Shown: piece by piece, positions 9,054-17,949 of the stretch
Position numbering within the stretch: the first letter of the stretch is position 1
How the letters are laid out: each line of letters begins with the position of its first letter
Source: Actinoplanes regularis
GTDB lineage: Bacteria; Actinomycetota; Actinomycetes; Mycobacteriales; Micromonosporaceae
DNA: 64,000 nt
Direction of reading: 5' to 3'
Assembly: GCF_900188005.1 (NCBI RefSeq)
Contig: NZ_FZNR01000020.1
Coordinates: forward strand, 62,001 to 126,000
Program-made: the position numbers and the translations under genes
The notes under the pieces: generated by a model
Seen by the model: only the letters and a program-made list of their open reading frames with translations
Databases searched by the model: none
Told to the model about the DNA's origin: nothing

Positions 9054-10874
9054 GTGCGTGATCCCTCCGTCTCCCGCTACACGGCCGGCCGCCTCTCCCC
9101 GATCCGCCGCGCCGCCGATCTGCGGCGACTGCGTGACGAACAGTTCGATGTCCTGGTGATCGGCGGTGGGGTCACCGGCGCCGGCGCGGCGGTCGACGCC
9201 GCCTCCCGCGGCCTCAAGGTGGCCCTGGTCGAGGCGCGCGACCTGGCCGCCGGCACGTCCAGCCGATCCAGCAAGCTGATCCACGGTGGCCTGCGCTACC
9301 TGGAGCAGCTTGAGCTGCACCTGGTGCACGAGGCGCTCACCGAGCGCGGCCTGCTCGCCACCCGGATCGCCCCGCACCTGGTCCGCCCGGTGCCGATCCT
9401 GGTGCCGTTGCCGGCCGCCAACCCGGCGATGCGGGTCTGGCAGCGGGGTTACTACGGCCTCGGCGTCGCCGCCTACGACGCGTTCGCCGGCGTCTTCGGC
9501 GGCGGCCGCGGCATGCCGCTGCACCGGCACCTGAGCCGGGACGGCGCCCGGCACCTCTTCCCGAGCCTGCGCGCCGAGAAGATCACCGGCGCGATCCGCT
9601 ACTACGACGGCCAGATGGACGACGCCCGCCTGGTGGTCAACCTGGCCCGGACCGCGGCGGCCCAGGGTGCCGCGGTGGTCACCAGCGCCCAGGTCACCGG
9701 CTTCCTGCGGGAGGCGCGCGAGGTGGTCGGCGTGCGGGTGCGCGACCTGGAGGCGCGCGGGTCCGAGGAGTTCGAGGTCCGCGCCCGTACGGTGGTCGCC
9801 GCCACCGGCGTGTGGAGCGACGACATGTCGGAGATGCTCCGCGACGTCGGCGTCCGCCCCGGCCTGCGGGTGCGGGCCTCCAAGGGCGTGCACCTGGTGG
9901 TGCCCCGCTCGGCGATCACCGGCGAGGCCGGGCTGATCCTGCGCACCGCCACCTCGGTGCTCTTCGTGCTGCCCTGGGGCGGGCACTGGATCATCGGGAC
10001 CACGGACACCGACTGGCAGCTCGACCGGGCCCACCCGGCCGCCTCCGCCCGCGACATCCGTTACCTGCTGGACCAGGTCAACGAGGTGCTGGACCGGCCG
10101 CTGACCACCGACGACATCGAGGGCGTCTACGCCGGACTGCGCCCGCTGCTCTCCGGCGAGGCCGACTCCACCTCGAAACTCTCCCGCGAGCACGCCGTGG
10201 TCGAGCCGATGCTCGGGCTGCTGCTGGTGGCCGGTGGGAAGTACACGACGTACCGGGTGATGGCGGCGGACGTCGTCGACCAGGCGGTTCGTCGGCTGGG
10301 CGGCGAGTTCCGCGCGTCCCGGACCGACCAGCTGCCGCTGCTCGGCGCGGACGGCTACGCCGCCGCGTGGCGGGACCGGCAGGACATGGCCCGGCGGCAC
10401 GGCGTCACCACCGGAGTGGTCGAGCACCTGCTGGAGAGGTACGGCACGCTCACCGTCCACCTGCTCGCGATGATGGCCGCCGACCCTGACCTGGCCGTCC
10501 CGCTCGAAGGTGCCCCGGAATACCTCGCGGCCGAGGTGGCGTACGCGGCGCTCGCCGAGGGCGCGCTGCACCTCGACGACGTGCTGACCCGGCGTACCCG
10601 GATCTCGATCGAGACCGCGCATCGCGGTGCCGAGTCGGCCGAGCACACCGCCCGGATCATGGGCGGGGTGCTCGGCTGGGACGAGACCGTCCGGGACAGT
10701 GAGGTGAAGCACTACCTCGCCCGGGTCACCGCCGAGCGGCAGTCCCAGACCATGCCGGACGACCTGGCCGCGGACGCCGCCCGGGTGGGCGCGCCGGACG
10801 TGCGCGGGCTGGCCGCCGACCGCCGCACCGCCGACCTGCTCGAAGCCGACCTCGGATCTCTGCCGAACCTTTGA
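9054..10874 (+). CDS. glpD: Glycerol-3-phosphate dehydrogenase, FAD-dependent
   Basis: Product of 606 residues that oxidises sn-glycerol 3-phosphate to dihydroxyacetone phosphate and passes electrons to quinone at the membrane. FAD-binding motif VIGGGVTGAGAAVDAASRG is near residue 40, followed by GTSSRSSKLIHGGLRYL, the GlpD signature; a C-terminal GlpA/D cap domain follows. GTG 9054 was chosen because TAACCT (9041-9046) lies 7 nt upstream; the frame is open to 8994. The next gene starts inside its stop codon, so the two are translationally coupled. No glpK or glpF is adjacent. Confidence 0.95.
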   Translation: MRDPSVSRYTAGRLSPIRRAADLRRLRDEQFDVLVIGGGVTGAGAAVDAASRGLKVALVEARDLAAGTSSRSSKLIHGGLRYLEQLELHLVHEALTERGLLATRIAPHLVRPVPILVPLPAANPAMRVWQRGYYGLGVAAYDAFAGVFGGGRGMPLHRHLSRDGARHLFPSLRAEKITGAIRYYDGQMDDARLVVNLARTAAAQGAAVVTSAQVTGFLREAREVVGVRVRDLEARGSEEFEVRARTVVAATGVWSDDMSEMLRDVGVRPGLRVRASKGVHLVVPRSAITGEAGLILRTATSVLFVLPWGGHWIIGTTDTDWQLDRAHPAASARDIRYLLDQVNEVLDRPLTTDDIEGVYAGLRPLLSGEADSTSKLSREHAVVEPMLGLLLVAGGKYTTYRVMAADVVDQAVRRLGGEFRASRTDQLPLLGADGYAAAWRDRQDMARRHGVTTGVVEHLLERYGTLTVHLLAMMAADPDLAVPLEGAPEYLAAEVAYAALAEGALHLDDVLTRRTRISIETAHRGAESAEHTARIMGGVLGWDETVRDSEVKHYLARVTAERQSQTMPDDLAADAARVGAPDVRGLAADRRTADLLEADLGSLPNL

Positions 10875-11134
10875 TACTCGTCGACGAACCGCGCTGGCCG
10901 GGTCGGGGCCGACTCTGGTCCCACCTGGTCAGCGACGTCTCCTATGCGGAGCTGCACGCCTTCGCGGAGATGCTCGGCGCGCCGCGACGCGCCTTCGAGC
11001 GGGACCACTACGACATCCCGGACGCCCGTTTCCGCACCGCGATCTGGCTGGGCGCGACCCTGGTCCCCTCCCGCGAGCTCGCGGCGCGCCTGCGGGCAGC
11101 CGGCCTGCGCCGCCCGAAACACCTCTCGCGCTAG
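10871..11134 (+). CDS. DUF4031 family protein
   Basis: Product of 87 residues, starting with TTG that overlaps the glpD stop (TTGA). The sequence MILVDEPRWPGRGRLWSHLVSD, HAFAEMLGAPRRAFERDHYDIP matches the small DUF4031 family, widespread in actinobacteria and without assigned function. Conserved acidic and His residues near the N-terminus suggest metal binding (inference). It is convergent with the HD gene, whose stop overlaps its last codons (11131-11134). Confidence 0.8.
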   Translation: MILVDEPRWPGRGRLWSHLVSDVSYAELHAFAEMLGAPRRAFERDHYDIPDARFRTAIWLGATLVPSRELAARLRAAGLRRPKHLSR

Positions 11135-11778
11135 GCCAGAATCTCGAGCTCCGTTTCGAGGTTGGCCCGGGCGCGGGCCTCCCACTGGTCGTGGATCGGC
11201 GCGAGACGGTAGATGGACGGAAGCTTCAGCAGCTCCTGGAGCACCCGGGTGCGGCCGGCCCGGAAGTCGCCGTCCGGCACGTGCGCGTACTCGCGGCGGA
11301 TCGCGGCGCTGTACCGGGCGTAGCGTTCCTCGTCCGCGGCCAGGATCGCCAGGTCGGCGTCGCAGAGCAACTCGCCGTCCGGGTCGTTCTCCTCGGTCGC
11401 GTGCCCGGCGGTCAGCCCGACCAGTCGAGCCACCTCGGCCGCCACCTCGTCCGGCACGCCCAGCGTGTGCAGCAGCCCCTGGGCGAACTCGGCGCTGTCC
11501 CGCTCGTTCGCGTCACCGAGCGCCCGCGGGTCGTAGACCGCGTCGTGCATCCAGGCGGCCAGCCGGACCCGGTCCGGGTTCGGTGCCAGCTCCGCGAACC
11601 GATCCACCACCTCCAGTACCGCAGCGAGGTGGGTTACGTCGTGATAGTGGCGTTGCGGCTCGGTCCAGCGGCTGAGCAGGTAGTTTGCGGCGGAGTCGAG
11701 GTCGGCGTCGTCGGCGGTGGCGCCGGCGCCGCGCGCCGCCGCCCGGAACTGATCGGGCAGAACTGTCACGATGGACAT
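11131..11778 (-). CDS. HD-domain hydrolase family protein
   Basis: Product of 215 residues. Putative HD metal ligands are HYHDVTHL (residue ~43), then AAWMHDAVYD and a later D in LLCDADLAIL. This matches the predicted metal-dependent HD phosphohydrolases common in actinobacteria, roughly 200 residues long; the substrate is unknown. It ends 4 nt inside the convergent DUF4031 gene and is divergent from the FUSC-like gene, with 21 bp between start codons. Confidence 0.8.
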   Translation of the reverse strand: MSIVTVLPDQFRAAARGAGATADDADLDSAANYLLSRWTEPQRHYHDVTHLAAVLEVVDRFAELAPNPDRVRLAAWMHDAVYDPRALGDANERDSAEFAQGLLHTLGVPDEVAAEVARLVGLTAGHATEENDPDGELLCDADLAILAADEERYARYSAAIRREYAHVPDGDFRAGRTRVLQELLKLPSIYRLAPIHDQWEARARANLETELEILA

Positions 11779-11799
11779 CCTGGCACGAAGGGAACCCGC

Positions 11800-12963
11800 A
11801 TGATCGGCGTCACGAGGGATCAGGTCGACGCCGTCGCGGCCCGGGCCAGGGCCGGCCTGATGCTCGCCGTGCAGGCCGGCCTCGCCGCCGGGCTGGCGTG
11901 GTACGTCGCCCACGACCTGAGCGGCCGCCCGATGCCGTTCTTCGCCCCGGTCGCCGCGGTGATCACCCTGGGCTCCTCGGTGGGTCAGCGGACGCGCCGC
12001 GTCGTCGAGCTGGTCTTCGGGGTCGCGGTCGGCATCGGCCTGGGCGACGTGCTGGTGGTGCTGATCGGCCGCGGCCCGGTGCAGATCGGGGTGATGGTGG
12101 TGGTCGCGGTGCTGGTCGCGACGACGCTGGGCGGCGGGGCCTCGCTGATCGTGCAGTCGGCCTCCTCGGCGGTGCTGGTCGCCACCCTCACCACGACCAC
12201 CGGGCAGCCGTGGACCAGGTTCCTCGACGCGCTGGTGGGCGGCGGGATCGGGCTGGCGGTGATGACCGTGCTGCTGCCGCTCAACCCGCTCACCATGGTG
12301 CGGCGGGCCGCTGATCCGGCGCTGCGCGCCTTCACCGCCGGGCTGCACGAGGCCTCCCTCGGGCTCGCCGAGGGCGATCCCGATGTCATCCAGGCGGCCC
12401 TGACCAGGTTGCGGGAGGCGGAGGGGACGTTCACCGCCTTCGGTACGGCCATCGAAGCGGCCCGGGAGAACGTCGCGTTCGCCCCGGCGCGCTGGCGTAA
12501 CCGTGGCGCCCTGGGTCAGTACGTCGGCGGCGCGCCCCAGCTCACCTACGCCCTGCGCAACGTGCGGGTGATGCTCCGCAGGGCACAGACCGCCCTGAAC
12601 GACCGGGAGCGGGTGCCCGAGGTGCTGCCCGCCTCCATCCGGCACCTCGGGGACGCCGTCGACCTGCTCCGCCAGGAGTGGGCGCGCGGCGTCGAGCCGG
12701 TGGCCGCCCGAGAGCGGGCGCTGCGGGCCGCGGCCGAGTCGGGGCGGGCCTACGAGGCCGGCGTCGCGTACTCCGGCGGCGTGGTGGTGGCCCAGATCCG
12801 CACCTCGGTGGCCGACCTGCTGCGCGCCACCGGCGTCGAGTACGCCGAGGCCACCCGGCAGGTCCGGACCGCCGTGGGCTGGCACGGCCGGCCGCACGGC
12901 GCACGGCACCGGACCGCCCGCTCCCGCCCGGCGCCACCCCTGCCGCCGGTGGACCCGGCCTGA
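11800..12963 (+). CDS. FUSC-like/aromatic acid exporter family membrane protein
   Basis: Product of 387 residues. About six hydrophobic segments lie in residues 20-165 (FFAPVAAVITLGSSVGQRTRRVVELVFGVAVG is characteristic of FUSC/ArAE proteins). A soluble helical half follows, then a basic proline-rich tail. Related proteins are thought to export aromatic acids or similar compounds; no substrate is shown here. The ATG at 11800 has a good GAAGGGA Shine-Dalgarno 7 nt upstream. Confidence 0.85.
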   Translation: MIGVTRDQVDAVAARARAGLMLAVQAGLAAGLAWYVAHDLSGRPMPFFAPVAAVITLGSSVGQRTRRVVELVFGVAVGIGLGDVLVVLIGRGPVQIGVMVVVAVLVATTLGGGASLIVQSASSAVLVATLTTTTGQPWTRFLDALVGGGIGLAVMTVLLPLNPLTMVRRAADPALRAFTAGLHEASLGLAEGDPDVIQAALTRLREAEGTFTAFGTAIEAARENVAFAPARWRNRGALGQYVGGAPQLTYALRNVRVMLRRAQTALNDRERVPEVLPASIRHLGDAVDLLRQEWARGVEPVAARERALRAAAESGRAYEAGVAYSGGVVVAQIRTSVADLLRATGVEYAEATRQVRTAVGWHGRPHGARHRTARSRPAPPLPPVDPA

Positions 12964-13035
12964 TCGAGGGCGGCCTGATCGCTTCGGCGCTCCTCGGGCA
13001 CGCCCCGCGTCGCTTCGATGACTACGCTGGCGGGC

Positions 13036-14700
13036 ATGGTCGATGTTCCGCCGTCCGGGTCACCCGATCCGGTGTCACCCCCCGCCTCTTCTCCGCCGGC
13101 GCCGATCCCGGGTGCCCCGGAACAAGTGTCCGGCGGGGTGACGGCCGCAGAGGTCACGCCGGACGCCGTGCCGCCCTTCCCCGCCGAGCACGTGCAGACC
13201 GTCGCCCCGGTCCCGGGCCGCCGCTCCGCCCTGCGCCGCTGGCTCCCGCTCACCGGGGCGATCACGCTGATCGCGGCGGCCGCCATCGGCATGCTGGTCT
13301 TCCTGGGCTACAGCATGGGCCTGACCGGCCTGGCCATCGGGTTGACCGCGGCGATCCTCCCGGTCCCGCTGTTCGCCGGCGCGTTCGCCTGGCTCGACCG
13401 CTACGAGCCGGAGCCGGTGAAGTACCTGGTCTTCTGCTTCGCCTGGGGTGCGGCCGTCGCGACCGCGGTGGCGCTCGCGGTGAACACCGGCGCGTCCTGG
13501 CTGTTCGACCGCTTCGGCCTGCCCGAAGCGCTGGTCGCGGTCCTGGTCGCGCCGTTCATCGAGGAGTCGATGAAGGCGGCCGGCCCGATGCTGCTGTTCT
13601 GGCGGCGCCGCGCCGAGTGGTCCGGGATCACCGACGGCATCGTCTACTGCGGCCTCTCCGCGCTCGGCTTCGCCATGGTGGAGAACGTGCTCTACCTGGG
13701 CGGGCACGGCTACGCCGCGGGCGCCGAGGAGTACGGCCCGGCCACCGGCCTGACCAACGTCTTCATGATCTTCATCGTCCGGATCCTGTTCTCCGGCTTC
13801 GCCCACCCGCTCTTCACCGCGATGACCGGCATCGGCCTGGGCATCTCGGCGCGCTCCGCCGACCGGCACATGCGCTGGCTGGCCCCGATCGGCGGGCTGC
13901 TGCTCGCGATGATCCTGCACGGCACGTTCAACCTGCTGCCGACGCTCACCGAGGCCACCGGCGAATCGCTGATCATGCTGTACGGCTACCTCGGCTTCAT
14001 GGTGCCGTTCTTCTTCGTCGTGGTCGGCTTCGCCATCGCGTTGCGCAGCTGGGAGGGGCGGCTGACCGAGCGGGTGCTGGACCTCTACGTGCGGACCGGC
14101 TGGTTCGCGCCGCCCGAGGTGGCGGCACTGGGCAGCCTGGGCCGGCGGCACTCGGCCCGGCAGTGGGCGAAGCGGGTCGCTGGTCCGGCCGGGGGCAAGG
14201 CGATGAGCAGCTTCCAGTTCGCCGCGACCCGGCTGGCCATCCTGCGGGACGGGATGCAGCGCGGGCTGGCCGGTGACCCACGGGAGATGGAGAAGGCGAC
14301 GGTGGAGGAGCGCGAGCTGCTCGCCGCCGTCACCGGGTACCGCGCGGTCTTCGCCGGGCGCGACCCGCAGACCCCGCCGGCCTGGTGGGACGGGCAGATG
14401 TACCGGATCGCCTTCCCGGACGGGGTGGTGCACACGGTGGCGCCACCGGCCGAGCCGGTCATGCCGGTTCCGGTGCGGCTTCCGCCGCCGATGCCGGTGT
14501 ACGCGGGTGTCTGGGGCCACCCCGGCTACGGCGCTCCGGGCGGCCCTTCCGGGTACGGCCAGCCGGGCGGACCGCCCGCTGGGCAGTCGCCTTACGGGCC
14601 GGTGCCGCCGCAGTACCCGGGGCCGCAGTACCCCGGGCACTACCCAGGTCAGCACTACCCCGGTCAGCAGTACCCGCCGCCGCCTCCGCCCTACAAGTAG
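13036..14700 (+). CDS. PrsW-family intramembrane metalloprotease
   Basis: Product of 554 residues from ATG 13036, with TACGCT ending 7 nt earlier (leaderless pattern); ATG 13018 adds six residues. A disordered Pro/Ser-rich N-terminus precedes about eight membrane helices carrying PrsW hallmarks: EESMKA in a helix, a later FAHPLFTA, and HGTFNLLP, which supply the glutamate and histidine metal ligands. A cytosolic domain and a long Pro/Gly/Tyr/Gln-rich tail (PGxYPGQ-type) follow. PrsW cleaves the anti-sigma factor RsiW in Bacillus; here the target is unknown and no anti-sigma gene is adjacent. Confidence 0.88.
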   Translation: MVDVPPSGSPDPVSPPASSPPAPIPGAPEQVSGGVTAAEVTPDAVPPFPAEHVQTVAPVPGRRSALRRWLPLTGAITLIAAAAIGMLVFLGYSMGLTGLAIGLTAAILPVPLFAGAFAWLDRYEPEPVKYLVFCFAWGAAVATAVALAVNTGASWLFDRFGLPEALVAVLVAPFIEESMKAAGPMLLFWRRRAEWSGITDGIVYCGLSALGFAMVENVLYLGGHGYAAGAEEYGPATGLTNVFMIFIVRILFSGFAHPLFTAMTGIGLGISARSADRHMRWLAPIGGLLLAMILHGTFNLLPTLTEATGESLIMLYGYLGFMVPFFFVVVGFAIALRSWEGRLTERVLDLYVRTGWFAPPEVAALGSLGRRHSARQWAKRVAGPAGGKAMSSFQFAATRLAILRDGMQRGLAGDPREMEKATVEERELLAAVTGYRAVFAGRDPQTPPAWWDGQMYRIAFPDGVVHTVAPPAEPVMPVPVRLPPPMPVYAGVWGHPGYGAPGGPSGYGQPGGPPAGQSPYGPVPPQYPGPQYPGHYPGQHYPGQQYPPPPPPYK

Positions 14701-15035
14701 AGGCCGGTGTCGTCCGGCTCGACCCGGTCGGCCGCGACCGCGTGCACGTCCCGCTCGCGGAGCAGCACGTAGTCCTTGCCGTGCAGCTCCACCTCGGAGC
14801 GGTCGTCCGGGTCGTAGAGGACCCGGTCGCCGACCACGATCGACCGGACGTTCGGGCCGACGCCCACTGCGGTGGCCCAGGAGAGCCGCCGCCCCATCGA
14901 GGCGGTGGCGGGGATGACGATGCCCGCGGTGGACCGGCGTTCTCCCTCTCCGCCGTCCTGACGGACGAGGACGCGGTCGTGCAGCATCCGGATCGGTAGT
15001 CCGGTGTCGGTGATACCGGCGGTGTCGCGACTCAC
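14691..15035 (-). CDS. GroES (Cpn10)-like protein
   Basis: Product of 114 residues. The core MLHDRVLVRQDGGEGERRS, AGIVIPATA, VGVGPNVRSIVVGDRVLYDPDDRSEVELHGKDYVLLRERDV follows the Cpn10 fold, including a mobile-loop region. It is divergent from true GroES, is far from groEL and has no CIRCE upstream, so it may be a specialised co-chaperone. The start is GTG 15035, with TACCGT 8 nt upstream. Its last 10 nt overlap the end of the convergent PrsW-family gene. Confidence 0.82.
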   Translation of the reverse strand: MSRDTAGITDTGLPIRMLHDRVLVRQDGGEGERRSTAGIVIPATASMGRRLSWATAVGVGPNVRSIVVGDRVLYDPDDRSEVELHGKDYVLLRERDVHAVAADRVEPDDTGLYL

Positions 15036-15174
15036 GAACGCAGACGGTACGCCGCCTCCCGCCCGGCCGGTCCGAGTGGTCCGGATCGCGTCGGAGTGGG
15101 TCGAGGGGCGCGATTGCGGCGCGGGACCACTACCGTGATGGGCGCGTAACGCGACAGGGCGAGGGGGTAGGCGG

Positions 15175-16434
15175 TTGAACCGCTTCCAACGTGTCCAGGA
15201 GAACCTGCGAAAGGCCTACGACACGGGACGGGAGTCGGTCCGGATGGCGAGGGTCGAACGTCCACCGGAGCGCGAGCCGGAGGACGAGGAGTTCGTCCCG
15301 TCCGTTTCCGAGCCGGCTGTGGTGCACGGCTCGACGAGCAGCCTGGACGACGCTGACGTGCCACATTCGCTGCGGATCGCCGCGGCCTGGAGTTGGCGGC
15401 TGATCGTGGTCGGCCTGGTCGGCTACGCCGGGCTGCAGTTCATCGGCATGGTCAGCGTGGTGGTGATCCCGCTGGCCATCGCGCTGCTGCTCACCGCGCT
15501 GCTCGGGCCGGCGGTCGGCTGGCTGCTCAAGTTGCGCCTGCCGCGCTCGTTCGCCACCTTCCTGGTGCTGATCTGCGGGCTGGGCGCGGTGGCCGGCACG
15601 CTGACCCTGGTGGTCAACCAGTTCATCGACGGGCTGCCGCAGCTGACCGAGAAGGCCAGCGCCGGCGTCCGGCAGATCCAGGACTGGGCGCGGACCGGCC
15701 CGTTGCACCTGTCCGACAAGCAGGTCGACCATGCCATCGACTCGGCGCAGAACTGGGTGAACGACAACACCTCGGCGCTCACCTCGACCGGCATCTCCAC
15801 CGCGGCGACCGTCTTCGAGGTGATCACCGGGCTGCTGCTGGTGCTCTTCGCGACCTTCTTCTTCCTGCGCGACGGGCGCAAGATCTGGCGGTTCATCGTC
15901 CGGCTGTTCCCGGTGAACGCGCGCTGGTCCCTGGCCGACGCCGGGGACGCGTCCTGGCGGACGCTGGGTGCATACGTGCGGGCGACCGTGCTGGTGGCGT
16001 TCATCGACGCGGTCGGCATCGGCCTCGCCCTGGTGATTCTGGACGTGCAGTTCCCGTTCCCGCTGGCCGCGCTGGTCTTCCTGGGGGCGTTCGTGCCGAT
16101 CGTCGGGGCCAGCATCTCCGGGGCGGTGGCCGTGCTGGTCGCGCTGGTCGGGCAGGGCTGGGTGGTCGCGCTGATCACGCTGGGCGCGGTGGTCCTGGTC
16201 CAGCAACTGGAGGGCCATGTGCTCCAGCCGCTGATCATGGGCCGGGCGGTGGCGATACACCCACTGGCGGTGATCATCGGGATCGCCTGCGGCGTGGTGC
16301 TGGCCGGCATCATCGGGGCGCTGATCGCGGTTCCGCTGATCGCGGTCCTGAACACCGGTGTCCGGCGACTCTCCCGGCGACGGCCGGAGATCCCACCCGA
16401 CGCCGTGGTGGTCACCGCCGGCGGTGAGACCTGA
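15175..16434 (+). CDS. AI-2E family transporter
   Basis: Product of 419 residues in the AI-2E/YdiK-PerM family. There are about seven to eight membrane helices after an acidic N-terminal tail of ~60 residues. Typical segments include VVVIPLAIALLLTALLGPAVGWL, LFATFFFLRDGRKIW and PIVGASISGAVAVLVAL. Members include the quorum-signal exporter TqsA and Na+/H+ antiporters, so the substrate is uncertain. The start is TTG 15175 after GGGGGTAGGCGG; a TACCGT at 15131 may be the -10 element. Confidence 0.9.
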   Translation: MNRFQRVQENLRKAYDTGRESVRMARVERPPEREPEDEEFVPSVSEPAVVHGSTSSLDDADVPHSLRIAAAWSWRLIVVGLVGYAGLQFIGMVSVVVIPLAIALLLTALLGPAVGWLLKLRLPRSFATFLVLICGLGAVAGTLTLVVNQFIDGLPQLTEKASAGVRQIQDWARTGPLHLSDKQVDHAIDSAQNWVNDNTSALTSTGISTAATVFEVITGLLLVLFATFFFLRDGRKIWRFIVRLFPVNARWSLADAGDASWRTLGAYVRATVLVAFIDAVGIGLALVILDVQFPFPLAALVFLGAFVPIVGASISGAVAVLVALVGQGWVVALITLGAVVLVQQLEGHVLQPLIMGRAVAIHPLAVIIGIACGVVLAGIIGALIAVPLIAVLNTGVRRLSRRRPEIPPDAVVVTAGGET

Positions 16435-16527
16435 CGTCTCCGCTGGTCACGGGGCTTGGCCCGAGAGGGCTGGGGGCGGGGCCCCACCGGTCGTACCGGA
16501 GAAAGGAATTTGATTTGCGGCAAATGA

Positions 16528-16557
16528 AAAGCGGGACCCCCGAAGGGGTCCCGCTTT
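16528..16557. terminator. Bidirectional terminator
   Basis: Perfect 13-bp stem (AAAGCGGGACCCC) with a CGAA loop, flanked by A-rich sequence on the left and CTTTC on the right. It lies between the convergent AI-2E family gene and the DUF1416 gene and can serve both. Confidence 0.9.
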
Positions 16558-16573
16558 CGCAACAGAGCGTGGG

Positions 16574-16906
16574 TCAGGCGGTGGCGACGCTGAGGGCGAC
16601 CTCGTTGACGCCGCGAGCGGCGTCGACCGCGAGCTCGCCGTTGCCGAACCGGCTGAGCGCGCGCAGCGTCCAGGAGCCGGGGGCGGCGAAGAAGCGGAAG
16701 ACGCCCTCGGGGGAGGTGACAACCTCGGCGGTGAACTCGCCGGAGGCGTCCAGCAGGCGGACGTAAGCGCCGCCCACCAGCTCACCCTCGGCGGTCGTCA
16801 CGACGCCGGTGATGACGGTCTCCTTCTCCAGGTCCACGCTGGCGGGGAGGGGCGCGGACTGGTCCGGAGCGGCGCAGCCGGCCGCGATGTTGGAAGCAGA
16901 AGTCAT
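16574..16906 (-). CDS. DUF1416 family protein (SseC-like)
   Basis: Product of 110 residues resembling mycobacterial SseC, always found next to rhodanese CysA/SseA in actinobacteria. The body (ETVITGVVTTAEGELVGGAYVRLLD...GVFRFFAAPGSWTLRALS) looks like a small beta-sandwich (transthyretin/CarboxypepD_reg-like). It starts 2 nt after the rhodanese stop, with GGAAAGG as ribosome-binding site inside the upstream gene, so it is cotranscribed. Its role in sulfur metabolism is inferred from context only. Confidence 0.88.
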   Translation of the reverse strand: MTSASNIAAGCAAPDQSAPLPASVDLEKETVITGVVTTAEGELVGGAYVRLLDASGEFTAEVVTSPEGVFRFFAAPGSWTLRALSRFGNGELAVDAARGVNEVALSVATA

Positions 16907-16908
16907 GA

Positions 16909-17757
16909 TCAGGCCTTTCCGGGCTCGTCGCCGAGGGCGATCGGCACGCCGATGAGCGAGCCGTACTCGGTCCAGGAACCGTCGTAGTTCTTCACGTTCT
17001 GCTGGCCGAGGAGCTCCTTGAGCACGAACCAGGTGTGCGAGGAGCGCTCGCCGATCCGGCAGTACGCGATGGTGTCCTTGCTGCCGTCCAGGCCGGCGTC
17101 GCCGTAGATCTTGGCGAGTTCCTCGTCGGACTTGAACGTGCCGTCCTCGTTGGCGGCCTTGCTCCACGGCACGCTGAGCGCGGTCGGGATGTGACCGGCC
17201 CGCTGCGACTGCTCCTGCGGCAGGTGCGCGGGGGCGAGCAGGCGGCCGGCGAACTCGTCGGGGCTGCGCACGTCGACCAGGTTCTTCACGCCGATGGCCG
17301 CGACGACCTCGTCACGGAAGGCGCGGATCTCCAGGTTGGGGGCCTTCGCCGCGTAGTTCGTCTTGGCGCGGGCGGGGACGTCCTTGGAGTAGACGCGGGC
17401 GTCCAGCTCCCACTTCTTGCGGCCGCCGTCGATCAGCTTGACCGACTCGTGACCGTAGAGCTTGAAGTACCAGAACGCATACGCCGCGAACCAGTTGTTG
17501 TTGCCGCCGTAGAGGATCACGGTGTCCTCGTTGCTGATGCCCTTCTCGGACAGCAGCGCGGAGAACTGCTCCTGGTTGACGAAGTCGCGGCGGACCGGGT
17601 CCTGCAGGTCGCGCTTCCAGTCGATCTTCACGGCACCCGGGATGTGACCACCGTCGTACGCGGTGGTGTCCTCGTCGACCTCGACGAAGACGATGCCGGG
17701 GGTGTCCAGGTTCTTTTCGGCCCAGTCGGCCGATACGAGTGCGGTGTCGCGACTCAT
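16909..17757 (-). CDS. sseA: Thiosulfate sulfurtransferase (rhodanese)
   Basis: Product of 282 residues with two rhodanese domains, the usual tandem form. The active-site loop CRIGERSSHTW carries the catalytic Cys near residue 233. The first domain (DTTAYDGGHIPGAVKIDW) is the inactive half. It moves sulfane sulfur from thiosulfate to cyanide or thiol acceptors, in the cytosol. AAAGGGAG precedes ATG 17757. A 192-nt leader and a cysteine-rich upstream ORF suggest regulation by cysteine supply. The symbol is by similarity to mycobacterial SseA/CysA2. Confidence 0.93.
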   Translation of the reverse strand: MSRDTALVSADWAEKNLDTPGIVFVEVDEDTTAYDGGHIPGAVKIDWKRDLQDPVRRDFVNQEQFSALLSEKGISNEDTVILYGGNNNWFAAYAFWYFKLYGHESVKLIDGGRKKWELDARVYSKDVPARAKTNYAAKAPNLEIRAFRDEVVAAIGVKNLVDVRSPDEFAGRLLAPAHLPQEQSQRAGHIPTALSVPWSKAANEDGTFKSDEELAKIYGDAGLDGSKDTIAYCRIGERSSHTWFVLKELLGQQNVKNYDGSWTEYGSLIGVPIALGDEPGKA

Positions 17758-17897
17758 CGATTCACTCCCTTTGATGGTGGGTGAGGGGAGAGTCAGCGCA
17801 CGGAGGTGTGGTCGCACCCCGCGCGGACCCATTGGTTAGGTGGGATCACGGGCTGGTTGTGCGACGGCGCCACTGCCGGGCAGGGAATTTGCCCTGG

Positions 17898-17935
17898 GCT
17901 GAGAGCTCTGATCAGCTGAGCGAAGTGTGCTCAGC
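17898..17935 (-). promoter_or_regulatory. Possible attenuator: alternative hairpins
   Basis: On the plus strand GCTGAG occurs twice (17898-17903 and 17915-17920), and both copies are complementary to CTCAGC at 17930-17935. In the minus-strand leader RNA the two pairings are mutually exclusive, as expected of an attenuator. It lies just after the cysteine-rich upstream ORF stop. A compact CAGGG/CCCTG hairpin follows at about 17881-17896. The function is inferred from layout. Confidence 0.4.
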
Positions 17936-17949
17936 GAGGAGTGGCCCCG

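Noticed and set aside
17035..17784. Plus-strand frame of 249 codons opposite the rhodanese
   Set aside because: Antisense shadow with no recognisable domain; the minus strand encodes a complete two-domain rhodanese with active-site Cys.
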